Below, piece after piece: positions 1-7,669 of a stretch of DNA of 19,172 bases (positions within the stretch are counted from its first letter, which is position 1; every line of letters starts with the position of its first letter). The translations under genes and the position numbers were made by a program. The stretch spans positions 1 through 19,172 of the forward strand of contig JAPOVO010000356.1 in assembly GCA_026708165.1 (NCBI GenBank), read 5' to 3'. The notes under the pieces were generated by a model. That model was given only the letters and a program-made list of their open reading frames with translations, searched no databases and was not told the origin of the DNA. This DNA is from Chloroflexota bacterium. Its GTDB lineage: Bacteria > Chloroflexota > UBA11872 > VXNJ01.

Positions 1-2
1 AC

Positions 3-419
3 GGCGCGCGCGGGTCGTCGGGAAAGAAGGGCAATTTCGTTCTGACAATGCTGAGGCTGGCTCGCGAGCGGGGCGAAGTCAGGGTCGTGAACGACCAAAG
101 ATGCACTCCTACCTACGCCAAATATGCGGCTATGGCGATCGCTGCACTCGTTCATGCCAACTGCAACGGCACGTTTCACGCCGTCAGCACCGGCGATTGC
201 ACGTGGTACGAGTTTGCCCTGGAGATTCTCCGACTCTCCGGGGTATCCGCTAAAGCGTTTCCGGTGACATCCGAAGAGTTCTTCGATGGCGTGCGCAGGC
301 CCCCGTATTCGGTCCTGGATTGTTCGCGATTCGAGCAAGCCACAGGCGGGCGCCTTCCGCCGTGGAAGGACGGGCTGCGGGACTATCTGACTGAGATTGG
401 CGAGCGTCGGCACGACTAG
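3..419 (+). CDS. rmlD: dTDP-4-dehydrorhamnose reductase (RmlD-like), C-terminal part
   Basis: The gene is cut by the left edge of the window; the open frame runs in from position 3 and ends at TAG 417-419, leaving about 138 residues. RmlD reduces dTDP-4-keto-L-rhamnose to dTDP-L-rhamnose with NAD(P)H in the cytoplasm, making the sugar donor for rhamnose-containing surface glycans. The visible part is the substrate-binding half of an extended SDR fold. It has NFVLTMLRLA followed by VVNDQRCTPTYA, where the family usually has DQxGTPTYA, and near the end RPPYSVLDCSRFE, matching the family's RPxYSxLDxSRLE signature. The catalytic YxxxK and the Rossmann glycine motif lie off the edge. A glycosyltransferase follows 169 bp downstream on the same strand, which suits a polysaccharide locus. 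A related NAD-dependent sugar epimerase/reductase is the main alternative. Confidence 0.82.
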   Translation, partial: GARGSSGKKGNFVLTMLRLARERGEVRVVNDQRCTPTYAKYAAMAIAALVHANCNGTFHAVSTGDCTWYEFALEILRLSGVSAKAFPVTSEEFFDGVRRPPYSVLDCSRFEQATGGRLPPWKDGLRDYLTEIGERRHD

Positions 420-588
420 TGTGAGCACCGCGACGGCCGTCGGAGGTCAATCGGATCTTCGACCGTTGGTCCGTGCAACCCTATGGCGTATGCACTGAGA
501 TAATCTACGGCGTGATCTTCAGCACTAAACCGGGCCGTCAATTGACTGAACCGTATGAGAACCGGAGCCACGACACCACGTTCTGCTC

Positions 589-1569
589 ATGAGCACCGCT
601 GAAGCGCTCCCGCTCGTCAGCGTGATTATTCCGTGCCGGACGACCACTCCGGAGCTGGACCAATGTCTGGATGCGCTCCATCGCCTCGTCTATCCGAATT
701 TCGAAGTCCTGGTGATTACCGACGAACCGGCCAGCGACGGGCGGGACTCGGTCCGGTACCTTGCATCGGGCGCTGTTGGACCGGCGGACAAACGCGATCA
801 GGGCGCGAGGGAATCGAGGGGGACGATTCTCGCCTTCATCGACGACGACGCCTATCCCGACGGTCAGTGGCTTAGGAAGGCCGTCGAGGTCTTCGCCGAT
901 CCGCAGGTCGCGGCGGTCGGCGGCCCTGGCGTTACTCCTCCGGAAGACAGTTTCCTTGCGCGAGCTTCCGGATGGATTTCGTCGTCGTATCTCGGCGGCG
1001 GAGTGCAGCGCTACCGGTTCATACCCGAAAAGGCGCGCTGGGTGGATGACTACCCTTCGATGAATTTCCTGGTGCGCAGGTCCGCGTTTGAGAAGGCCGG
1101 CGGCTTCGGCACGCATTTTTTCCCCGGAGAAGATACGAAGCTCTGCCTTGCCATAGTCAATGACGGCGGCAAAATCAGGTACGATCCTGGGGTGCTGGTG
1201 TACCACCACCGGCGCAATCTGATCGTCCCTCACCTCCGCCAGATCGCCCAGTACGGCATTCACCGTGGACACTTCGCCCGAATTTATCCACGTACCTCGC
1301 GGCGGCTGAATTACGCTCTTCCAAGCTTGTTTCTGGTGGGTCTGATTTTGGGGCCTTTGATCTCCCTCGCCGCGCCGCCGCTGTGGTTTGTCTACGTAGC
1401 CGCGGTAGCTCTTTACGGAGTCGCGCTGGCGCTGTCGGGGGCCGAGGTCGCCGTCAGATCGCGCAGTCTGGCTATGGGGGTCGTGACGGCACTGGGCATA
1501 GCTTTGACGCACCTAGTATACGGAGGGGCCTTCATCAAGGGGTTCGCGGCCCGATCCTTGGAAAGGTAG
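589..1569 (+). CDS. Glycosyltransferase family 2, membrane-anchored
   Basis: Predicted 326-residue inverting GT-A glycosyltransferase that would add a sugar from a nucleotide donor to a lipid-linked or surface glycan on the cytoplasmic face of the membrane. The N-terminus has the GT2 opening strand PLVSVIIPCR (residues 8-17). The metal-binding DxD is FIDDDAYPD around residues 84-91, and the catalytic acidic motif is in FFPGEDTKLC around 177-186. After residue ~245 three hydrophobic segments follow (about 246-262, 265-283 and 296-316), so the catalytic domain is tethered by a C-terminal membrane region. The ATG at 589 is the first in-frame start after a TGA at 556, but no clear ribosome-binding site precedes it. 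The gene converges on the radical SAM gene with only 21 bp between the two stops. Acceptor and sugar cannot be told from sequence. Confidence 0.88.
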   Translation: MSTAEALPLVSVIIPCRTTTPELDQCLDALHRLVYPNFEVLVITDEPASDGRDSVRYLASGAVGPADKRDQGARESRGTILAFIDDDAYPDGQWLRKAVEVFADPQVAAVGGPGVTPPEDSFLARASGWISSSYLGGGVQRYRFIPEKARWVDDYPSMNFLVRRSAFEKAGGFGTHFFPGEDTKLCLAIVNDGGKIRYDPGVLVYHHRRNLIVPHLRQIAQYGIHRGHFARIYPRTSRRLNYALPSLFLVGLILGPLISLAAPPLWFVYVAAVALYGVALALSGAEVAVRSRSLAMGVVTALGIALTHLVYGGAFIKGFAARSLER

Positions 1570-1590
1570 CCGTCGGGCGCGATAGCGACG

Positions 1591-3324
1591 CTAGACGGGC
1601 AAATCCGCAGAGGTTGCCTCGGCAGCTGTTTCGACCAGCTTTTCCGCAGGCAGCGGCGCCGTGAATCCGCCAGCGGTGTAGAGCTTGGTCGGAAGCTCCG
1701 CGACTCCCGTCATCGAAGCCGCGGCGTCGCCGGCGCCGTTGACCGAGCCGTTCTCGACCTGCCCCTTGCGGAAGTCGAGCAGGTGTCCCACCAGATATTT
1801 GGAGCCGCGGACGACGTAATAGCGGAAGTGGTCGCGGCTTTTGACCGCTGATCGCAGAGTACGGGCTACGTATTTGGGGGTCAGGAAGCTCGTATAGAGG
1901 GATCTTACGAGGCCCATGATCTGTTCGTCGGGAATCGGCGACTTGAGGACCGGCTCGCGCATGTCGAACCGGTGCCAGTTCTCCGGTCCGTCGAATCTCA
2001 ACCAGTCGTTCTCGCGGGCCTGCGCGTAGAGCTGAGTTCCGGGATAGGGGATGACGATCGTGCCTTGCAGCGTGTTTATCCATCCGCGCTCGAAACACTC
2101 TCGCGTGTACTCCACGGTGCGGCGCGCTTCGTCGAACGTTTCCCACGGATAGCCGACCATGCAGGTCGCGTGAGGTTCCAGGCCCGCCTCGCTCGCCCAG
2201 CGGACCGAGTCCCACTGCTGCTGAACGGTCGTGCCCTTGTTGAGTAAGTCGAGCGTCCGCTGGCTCGCGGACTCGATTCCATAGAGGATGAAGCGGAAGT
2301 TGGCCGAAGCGAGCATCTCGTATTCGGCCTGGTCGAGGGCGTCTGCGCGCATGTTGCAGCCCATCATCAGGACTTTGTGCAAGCCTCGCTCTCGAAATCC
2401 TGCGCAGAAGTCGCGCAGCCAGCGGCCGACCGGGAAAGTTCCGGTGTCATCGAAAACCTCTTCCACGCCAAGCTCGGCCAGTTGCTCCAACTCGTCCAGA
2501 TAGTCGTCGACCGGCCGTACTGAGAAGACCGGTAACATGCTGGTCCATGAGCAGAACGTGCAGCCTCCCGCGCCGCGTCTGGGACCTCCGGGCACTCGCC
2601 GCCTCCACCAGCAATCGGCGTCTGTTACGCCGGTCGCCCAGCCATAGGTTCCGAGCTTGAGAAAATTGCCGTTGCGGCGGGCGTAGAGTTTCCACTTGAC
2701 GAGCTTGCGGTCGATATGAGGCCGTACTTCGACGGGAACCGGAGGACTCGGGTCTATGCCGGAGCTGACGATGTTATCCCCGTCCCGCCAAAAGACTCCG
2801 CCGCCTAGATCGTCGCCCCGCGACAGGTGGTTCGCGAGACCGAGAATCGCGAAGTCGAACTGCCCGCCTCGAATCGTGAAGTCGACGGGGCAATAGAGGA
2901 ACGGCTCCTCCGGAAACGCCGTTATGTGGTCGCCGACCAGAGCGATCTTCATGGTCGGGACCCGCTCTTTCAGATCGGAGATGCACCGGTAGATCGCAAG
3001 GGCCGAGGGGGTCTTGGTTTCGATCATCATCAGGTCGGGCCGCGCCAGCTCGACTTGACGGCAGTACTCCTCCCACGTCCAGCCTTCTGCTATCCCGTCA
3101 AGCCAGACAGCCTCGTGACCAGTCTCTTCGAGCAAAGTGGCCGCAAGCGCCGGAAGCACCGGGAATATCACGGTGGCGTTGTCGCCGACGAAGTTGTTTA
3201 GAACGCGCAGCAACCCGTTTCCTGTACTGTCTCGGGTCGTGAAGACCTGGTACTGGCGATTCTGGCTTAGAAGCGGAATTCCCTTCTCGGATTCGAAGGG
3301 CGGAAAGCTTATGGCGACTTTCAC
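1591..3324 (-). CDS. B12-binding-type radical SAM protein with expanded cysteine motif
   Basis: 577-residue protein with the layout of the cobalamin-binding radical SAM superfamily. The N-terminal ~170 residues form a B12-binding-like Rossmann region (PDLMMIETKT around 96-105; ALVGDHITAFPEE around 128-140, like the GGPHxTxxPEE motif of the family). A radical SAM barrel follows. The [4Fe-4S] cysteines appear to be C238, C255 and C258 (ADCWW ... GGCTFCSW), a CX16CX2C spacing instead of CX3CX2C, with an Arg/Gly-rich insert between the first two. Typical barrel motifs follow: ILYGIESASQRTLDLLNKG (347-365) and CMVGYPWET (388-396). The C-terminal ~80 residues look non-catalytic. The start is GTG at 3322-3324; no in-frame ATG fits better because MKVAISFPPF is the usual first strand. 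Such enzymes do methylations, ring contractions or other radical chemistry; the substrate is unknown. Neighbouring glycosyltransferases hint at glycan or lipid modification. Confidence 0.83.
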   Translation of the reverse strand: MKVAISFPPFESEKGIPLLSQNRQYQVFTTRDSTGNGLLRVLNNFVGDNATVIFPVLPALAATLLEETGHEAVWLDGIAEGWTWEEYCRQVELARPDLMMIETKTPSALAIYRCISDLKERVPTMKIALVGDHITAFPEEPFLYCPVDFTIRGGQFDFAILGLANHLSRGDDLGGGVFWRDGDNIVSSGIDPSPPVPVEVRPHIDRKLVKWKLYARRNGNFLKLGTYGWATGVTDADCWWRRRVPGGPRRGAGGCTFCSWTSMLPVFSVRPVDDYLDELEQLAELGVEEVFDDTGTFPVGRWLRDFCAGFRERGLHKVLMMGCNMRADALDQAEYEMLASANFRFILYGIESASQRTLDLLNKGTTVQQQWDSVRWASEAGLEPHATCMVGYPWETFDEARRTVEYTRECFERGWINTLQGTIVIPYPGTQLYAQARENDWLRFDGPENWHRFDMREPVLKSPIPDEQIMGLVRSLYTSFLTPKYVARTLRSAVKSRDHFRYYVVRGSKYLVGHLLDFRKGQVENGSVNGAGDAAASMTGVAELPTKLYTAGGFTAPLPAEKLVETAAEATSADLPV

Positions 3325-3741
3325 GGGCTGATTCGTCTCATTTCCATATCTTAGGGGCCGCTATTACAAGCATAAGCGTTCCCTACGGCCGGGAGTGTGG
3401 CGGTTCTTATTCTAGGCTCCCCGCGCTACTCCTGCCGCTTCTTCACTCATGACCCATTGATATCTTCCCGGTCGCCGCTTTTGGATGAGACTGGTACGTG
3501 CGCGAATCTGCACAATGCAAGTTACCCATCCAAGGACGCTCGGACATAGCGATAACATGCCAAATCAACCAGAAGATACAATTGCCCGGATAAACAGCCG
3601 CACGAGCGAACAGCGATAATTTCATCGGTTTCCCGCAGTCGGTCGGATAACCGCTTCGGGTTCGCCCGCCCCCAACAAAGCAGAGCCTGGGGGGAAGGCT
3701 GGCGTTTTTGCGTATAGGTTGAGTGACGGCGAAGTGTTGAA
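3325..3741. other. Intergenic spacer between divergent genes
   Basis: This 417-bp spacer separates the divergent radical SAM (-) and polyprenyl-phosphate glycosyltransferase (+) genes and should hold promoters for both. I found no pair of -35/-10 boxes with correct spacing on either strand. Just upstream of the + gene, AGCCT (3684-3688) and AGGCT (3696-3700) can form a 5-bp stem, followed by GGCG and five T (3705-3709); this is too weak to call a terminator. An open frame on the minus strand (3443-3763) runs through the spacer, but its product resembles no protein family and overlaps the start of the glycosyltransferase, so I treat it as non-coding. Confidence 0.5.
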
Positions 3742-4479
3742 GTGACCGATCAAAGAGTCTCAAAGCGACTCTCGGTGGTGATCCCCGCTTTTGCGCAGGA
3801 AGGGTCGATCGGTCCTGATCTCGAACGTATTCAGCGGACTATTGAGAGTGTTTCGCACGACTATCAGATCGTCGTCGTCGTCGATGGAGTGGTCGACCGG
3901 ACCGCTGAAATCGCCCGAGGCGTCGCCGGCCCGCATACGAGTGTCGAGGTCATCGAGAAAAATCGAGGCAAGGGCTTTGCGGTTCGGACGGGAGTCTCGA
4001 TGACGGATGGGAGAGTCGTCGGATTCATAGACGCGGGCGGAGATATCGATCCGTCGGCTATCCAGACCACCGCGTCGCTCATTGGAGACGGACTCGCGGA
4101 TATCGCCATAGGATCGAAACGGCACTCGCTGTCCGAAGTCAAATATCCGCTGGGACGGCGTATTTCCAGCAGAGGCTATCAATGGCTCTGCCGGCTGCTT
4201 TTCGGATTGAGCGTGCGCGATACGCAAGTCGGCATCAAGTTCATGAGTCGCGCGGTTGCCGATTCCGTCATGCCGAGCTTGGAGACCGACGGGTTTTCAT
4301 TCGACGTCGAAATGCTTGCGCTGGCCCACAGGCGAGGCTTCGTTCGTCTGCGGGAGTGTCCCGTCAAGATCGATCTTGCGTTTCCATCGACGATCAATAG
4401 TGGGACGGTGGTTCGGATGCTGCTAGACACCCTGCGCATATTCTTCAGGATGCGCGTCCTGCGGCGTTATGACGATTAG
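3742..4479 (+). CDS. Glycosyltransferase family 2, dolichyl/polyprenyl-phosphate sugar synthase-like
   Basis: 245-residue soluble GT-A enzyme resembling dolichol-phosphate mannose/glucose synthases, which transfer a sugar from a nucleotide donor to a polyprenyl-phosphate carrier at the inner face of the membrane. Visible landmarks: LSVVIPAFAQE (10-20); IVVVVDGVVDRT (43-54); KNRGKGFAVRTGV (73-85); GFIDAGGDIDP (94-104), where the family usually has DADxD; DTQVGIKFMSR (160-170, family DTQxGFKxF); and GFSFDVEMLALA (184-195, family GFxFDVELL). There is no membrane domain after residue ~230. The start is GTG at 3742: the frame has a TGA at 3724-3726 and no other ATG/GTG/TTG between. No obvious Shine-Dalgarno sequence is present. 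It probably feeds lipid-linked sugars to membrane glycosyltransferases. The sugar cannot be assigned. Confidence 0.85.
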   Translation: MTDQRVSKRLSVVIPAFAQEGSIGPDLERIQRTIESVSHDYQIVVVVDGVVDRTAEIARGVAGPHTSVEVIEKNRGKGFAVRTGVSMTDGRVVGFIDAGGDIDPSAIQTTASLIGDGLADIAIGSKRHSLSEVKYPLGRRISSRGYQWLCRLLFGLSVRDTQVGIKFMSRAVADSVMPSLETDGFSFDVEMLALAHRRGFVRLRECPVKIDLAFPSTINSGTVVRMLLDTLRIFFRMRVLRRYDD

Positions 4480-4613
4480 CCGGCCGCGCCGAGGGAAATC
4501 GGATGCCGGTTGGAGGGTATAGGCGCCAATCGAGTCCAACGCGCAAACTCTCCTCGACGCCGCACTTTAACTTGACATAAACCTGAGTAAGTCATCGGTC
4601 ACCGCCTGCTGGC

Positions 4614-4638
4614 AGACGAGTCTTGAAAGACCTCGTCT
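4614..4638 (+). repeat. Long imperfect inverted repeat (hairpin)
   Basis: AGACGAGTCT (4614-4623) and AGA plus CTCGTCT (4628-4630, 4632-4638) form a 10-bp stem with one bulged C (4631) and a TGAA loop. It sits between the convergent glycosyltransferase and nuoN genes. On neither strand is it followed directly by a T run, so on its own it is not a classical intrinsic terminator, but it may act with the adjacent hairpin or protect 3' ends of the nuo transcript. Confidence 0.45.
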
Positions 4639-4640
4639 TC

Positions 4641-4661
4641 CGCTCTGAGGCAGAGGTTTTT
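4641..4661 (+). terminator. Candidate intrinsic terminator of the + strand glycosyltransferase
   Basis: CTCTG (4643-4647) and CAGAG (4651-4655) pair around a 3-nt loop, and a G plus five T (4656-4661) follow on the + strand. The stem is only 5 bp, so this is modest evidence. It lies about 160 bp past the glycosyltransferase stop and just before the end of nuoN, where a + strand transcript would be expected to stop before running antisense into the nuo operon. Confidence 0.4.
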
Positions 4662-4666
4662 ACGGG

Positions 4667-4803
4667 CTAGAAACTGGCGAGCAGTACGCTGTCCCGGGCG
4701 ATTTCAAACAGCCAGTTCGAGAAGATTCCTACCGCAAGCCTTCCAATTCCGGTTGCAAAGCTGACCGAGGCCATCGCGTCGGGGTTTTTGATCGGCGACG
4801 CCC
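4667..4803 (-). other. Out-of-frame C-terminal end of NuoN
   Basis: In the frame one base away from the nuoN frame, the minus strand here reads ASPIKNPDAMASVSFATG and continues through a hydrophobic helix (GIGRLAVGIFSNWLF) to a TAG at 4667-4669. This looks like the normal end of a NuoN protein: a polar linker and then the last transmembrane helix. By contrast the in-frame continuation (GRRRSKTPTRW and onward to the stop at 4729) is arginine-rich and unlike the family. One extra base in the G run read from 4804-4801 would join the two parts into a 487-residue NuoN. Confidence 0.75.
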
Positions 4804-6129
4804 CGCTCCCTCCTCGGGATTCCGCATGAACATGTAGACCACCACGCGGAGATAGTAGTAAGCCGATACGACCGAGCCCACGACGAGGATTACGGCTAGC
4901 CATCCCAAGTCGGCTCCAACGAGCGCTTGAATTATGAACAGCTTTCCAAAGAATCCGGCCAGCGGCGGCATACCCAGCAGGGAGAGCATGAATATCGTCA
5001 TCATCACCGCCGGCATCCAGGATGTTTGCGCCAGACCTCGGAACGCGCTGATCTCGACGCTGTCGGTCCGCTTTTCCATCACGAACACGACCGCGAAGGC
5101 GCCGATGTTCATCAGGGCATACGCGACGCCGTAATAGAGCAAGGTGTAGAAGGGCCTGTCGTCGGCGCCTGCCACGGTGGCGGCCGCGATACCCGCGAGC
5201 ATGTAGCCGCTGTGAGCGATGCTCGAATAGGCCAGCATTCGCTTGATATTCGATTGCTGGACCGCCCAGATGTTCCCTCCGATGATGCTCGCTGCGGCCA
5301 GCACGTAAAGCAGGACCTGGATATTCGCCGAAACCGGCTCGAACGCCATGCCCACCATGCGGACCAGCATCGCCATCGCCCCGATCTTGGGTCCGACGGA
5401 CATGAACGCGGACACCGGCGTCGGTGCGCCGTCGTACGCGTCGGGACTCCAGACGTGAAACGGCACAACGGCGACCTTGAAAGCCATGCCTACCAGCACC
5501 AGGCCGAGCGCGAGCAGGACCTCGATGTCGGGCGCGTCGACGATTGCGGGGAGCGAGTCGGCGATTGCCTTCAGTCCGGTTTGACCGGTTAGCCCGTATG
5601 TCCACGCCATTCCGTAAGCCAGCACAGCGGTGGCGAATGCGCCCAGGGTGAAATACTTGATGGCCGCCTCTGTCGAGATTCGCCTGAATCGCGTGAATGC
5701 AGTGAGGACATAGACCGGAATCGCCATCAGCTCGACTGCGATGAAGATCATTATCAGATCGGTCGCCCCGGCCAGCAGCATCATGCCGACCGTTGAGAAC
5801 AGGACGGTCGCGGCGAACTCCGCGAACGGAATTCGTTCGAGTTGATCTACCGTCAGCACCAGCGTGGCGACCGCTACGAGCAAGAAGACCAGGCGCAAGA
5901 AGACGGTGAAGCGGTCGATGGTTAGCTGACCGCTGAAGATCGGCGTGGGGTCTATGTCTAGATACTGCAGCGAGAACGCGCCGGCGGCGAGAGCACCCGC
6001 GATGCCTAGCATGAGAGTTAGCCAGCGATTGTCGCGTTTGCTTACGACCGATACGAGCAGGATCGCCGCAGCCACCGCGACCACGATTATCTCGGGAACC
6101 AGCAAGGTCAACTCAGTCCTGGTCATCAT
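4729..6129 (-). CDS. nuoN: NADH-quinone oxidoreductase subunit N (frame break near C-terminus)
   Basis: Antiporter-like membrane subunit of complex I, one of three proton-translocating modules in the membrane arm. The frame as read gives 466 residues, with many transmembrane helices and the conserved charged pair of this family: a helix-5 glutamate near 133 (IAVELMAIPVY) and a helix-7 lysine near 218 (GMAFKVAVVPFHVWSPDAYDG). The sequence stays typical up to VVVYMFMRNPEEG and then turns to non-homologous residues up to TAG at 4729. The true end lies in another frame and finishes at 4667, so a single-base deletion is likely around 4801-4804. The start is a double ATG at 6127-6129/6124-6126, 37 bp after nuoM. 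It is the last gene of the operon. If the break were real, the last helix would be lost. Confidence 0.92.
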   Translation of the reverse strand: MMTRTELTLLVPEIIVVAVAAAILLVSVVSKRDNRWLTLMLGIAGALAAGAFSLQYLDIDPTPIFSGQLTIDRFTVFLRLVFLLVAVATLVLTVDQLERIPFAEFAATVLFSTVGMMLLAGATDLIMIFIAVELMAIPVYVLTAFTRFRRISTEAAIKYFTLGAFATAVLAYGMAWTYGLTGQTGLKAIADSLPAIVDAPDIEVLLALGLVLVGMAFKVAVVPFHVWSPDAYDGAPTPVSAFMSVGPKIGAMAMLVRMVGMAFEPVSANIQVLLYVLAAASIIGGNIWAVQQSNIKRMLAYSSIAHSGYMLAGIAAATVAGADDRPFYTLLYYGVAYALMNIGAFAVVFVMEKRTDSVEISAFRGLAQTSWMPAVMMTIFMLSLLGMPPLAGFFGKLFIIQALVGADLGWLAVILVVGSVVSAYYYLRVVVYMFMRNPEEGAGRRRSKTPTRWPRSALQPELEGLR

Positions 6130-6166
6130 TGGTTACTCGGATGGGTGAAGAAGGCGCATTCGATCA

Positions 6167-7612
6167 TCAGTAGATGAATGGAATGCGGGCTGTGGAATTA
6201 GTGATGAAGTCGACGAACGTGCCGGGTGAGACTCCCACGTAGACGACCAGCGCCGCAACGGGGGCCAGAGCCATTACTTCGATCCGGTTCATGTCGGGCA
6301 GCCGCAGGAAAGCGACGTTCTTGACCTGCCCGAGCATCACCCGCTGATACATCCAGAGCATGTAGGCCGCAGCGAGCACGACACCTGTAAGGGCCAGCAC
6401 GCCGGACCAGTATTGCCATCCGAACGCGGCGACCAGGACCATGAACTCACCCGCGAAGCCGCTGAGCATGGGAAGTCCGAGCGAGGCAAGGCTGAAGAAT
6501 GCCAGCACAACCGCGTAGACCGGCATGGTGCGCGCCATGCCGCCCAGATCGGAGAACATGCGCGTGTGGGTTCGTTCGTAGATGATTCCGACGCACAGGA
6601 AAAGCGCTCCCGTCACGAGGCCGTGGCTGAACATCTGGATGATCGCGCCGTCCACACCGACCTGCTCCTGTGAAAATATGCCTAGGGTGACGAATCCCAT
6701 GTGGCTAACGCTGGAGTAAGCGATCAGCTTCTTGAGATCGCGTTGCATCATCGCGACCAGGGCGCCGTAGATGATGGCGATAACCGAAAGCGCCATCATC
6801 CAGATCCGGGCGTCGTCGACCGCGTTTGGGGTCAGCGGCAGAACATAGCGAATGAAACCGTATCCGCCCATCTTTAGGAGTACGCCCGCCAGTATCACGC
6901 TTCCGCCCGTCGGGGCCTCCACGTGGGCGTCGGGCAGCCAGGTATGGAATGGAAACATCGGCACCTTGATCGCAAAAGCGAGGAAGAACGCCACGAATAC
7001 CCATCCTTGCAAGGACTCGGCAAGCGCTCGGTCGGGCAGAACCTGTACGTCGAAGGTCTGCGTGTTGAAGTAAATGGCGAGTATCGCGACCAGCATCAAG
7101 ACGCTGCCGATGAACGTGAACAGGAAGAACTTGACAGTCGCGTAGACTCTGTTTGGCCCGCCCCAGACGCCGATGATCAGGTACATCGGTATCAGCACGA
7201 GCTCCCAGAATACGTAGAACAGGACCAGGTCCAGCGCCAGGAACACCCCAAGCATTCCCGTCTCGAGCACCAGCATCGCGGCCATGTATTCCTTGACGCG
7301 CTTGTTGATCGTGAGCCACGACGTGGCGATCACAATCGGAGTCAGCAGTGCGGTCAGAAGGACCATGAGCACGCTTATTCCGTCGATGCCAACCTTGTAT
7401 TGAACGCCGATTGCCGGGAGCCAGTCGTGCGCTTCGACCAACTGGAATCCAAAGGCGTCGCGGTCGAAACCGGCTATAACGGCTACAGTTGCCGCTAGGG
7501 TGACGAGCGAAGCCACCATCGCCACGGCGGTTGCCGAGGAGCGGCTGCGCGTCAGCAGCACCAGTACCGCCCCAACCAGGGGCGCCCAGATGATTATCGA
7601 AAGCTCGGCCAA
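6167..7612 (-). CDS. nuoM: NADH-quinone oxidoreductase subunit M
   Basis: Second antiporter-like proton-pumping subunit of complex I, 481 residues, near the usual ~500 for the family. Hydrophobic helices run throughout. The key residues are visible: helix-5 glutamate near 137 in FYVFWELVLIPMYLIIGVWG, and helix-7 lysine near 216 in AIKVPMFPFHTWLPDAHVEA, followed by APTGGSVILAGVLLKMGGYG and LIAYSSVSHMGFVTLG. The start is TTG at 7610-7612, chosen because AELSIIIWAPLVGA is the expected first helix and no ATG precedes it. It lies 57 bp after the nuoL stop and 37 bp before nuoN. No damage is seen. Confidence 0.95.
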   Translation of the reverse strand: MAELSIIIWAPLVGAVLVLLTRSRSSATAVAMVASLVTLAATVAVIAGFDRDAFGFQLVEAHDWLPAIGVQYKVGIDGISVLMVLLTALLTPIVIATSWLTINKRVKEYMAAMLVLETGMLGVFLALDLVLFYVFWELVLIPMYLIIGVWGGPNRVYATVKFFLFTFIGSVLMLVAILAIYFNTQTFDVQVLPDRALAESLQGWVFVAFFLAFAIKVPMFPFHTWLPDAHVEAPTGGSVILAGVLLKMGGYGFIRYVLPLTPNAVDDARIWMMALSVIAIIYGALVAMMQRDLKKLIAYSSVSHMGFVTLGIFSQEQVGVDGAIIQMFSHGLVTGALFLCVGIIYERTHTRMFSDLGGMARTMPVYAVVLAFFSLASLGLPMLSGFAGEFMVLVAAFGWQYWSGVLALTGVVLAAAYMLWMYQRVMLGQVKNVAFLRLPDMNRIEVMALAPVAALVVYVGVSPGTFVDFITNSTARIPFIY

Positions 7613-7669
7613 GCTATCCGCGCTCGCTCATCAACGAAGCAGGAATTTGCACTCTACGACCACTCTCCA

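Noticed and set aside
538..1512. 324-residue minus-strand open frame opposite the first glycosyltransferase
   Set aside because: It is rich in Arg, Gln and His and has no family motifs; the plus-strand frame has clear GT2 motifs.
1571..1590. Inverted CGTCG/CGACG pair between convergent genes as a terminator
   Set aside because: The stem is only 5 bp, the loop is long and no T run follows on either strand.
3684..3709. Small stem plus five T upstream of the polyprenyl-phosphate glycosyltransferase
   Set aside because: The stem is only 5 bp with a G-rich loop, and the T run is separated by GGCG. There is no plus-strand gene upstream that would need termination here.
3443..3763. 106-residue minus-strand open frame in the 417-bp spacer
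   Set aside because: It overlaps the start of a well-supported glycosyltransferase, its sequence resembles no known family, and it has no ribosome-binding site.
4572..4577. Perfect TTGACA -35 box
   Set aside because: No -10 box is found 16-18 bp downstream and no plus-strand gene follows, only the 3' end of nuoN on the other strand.
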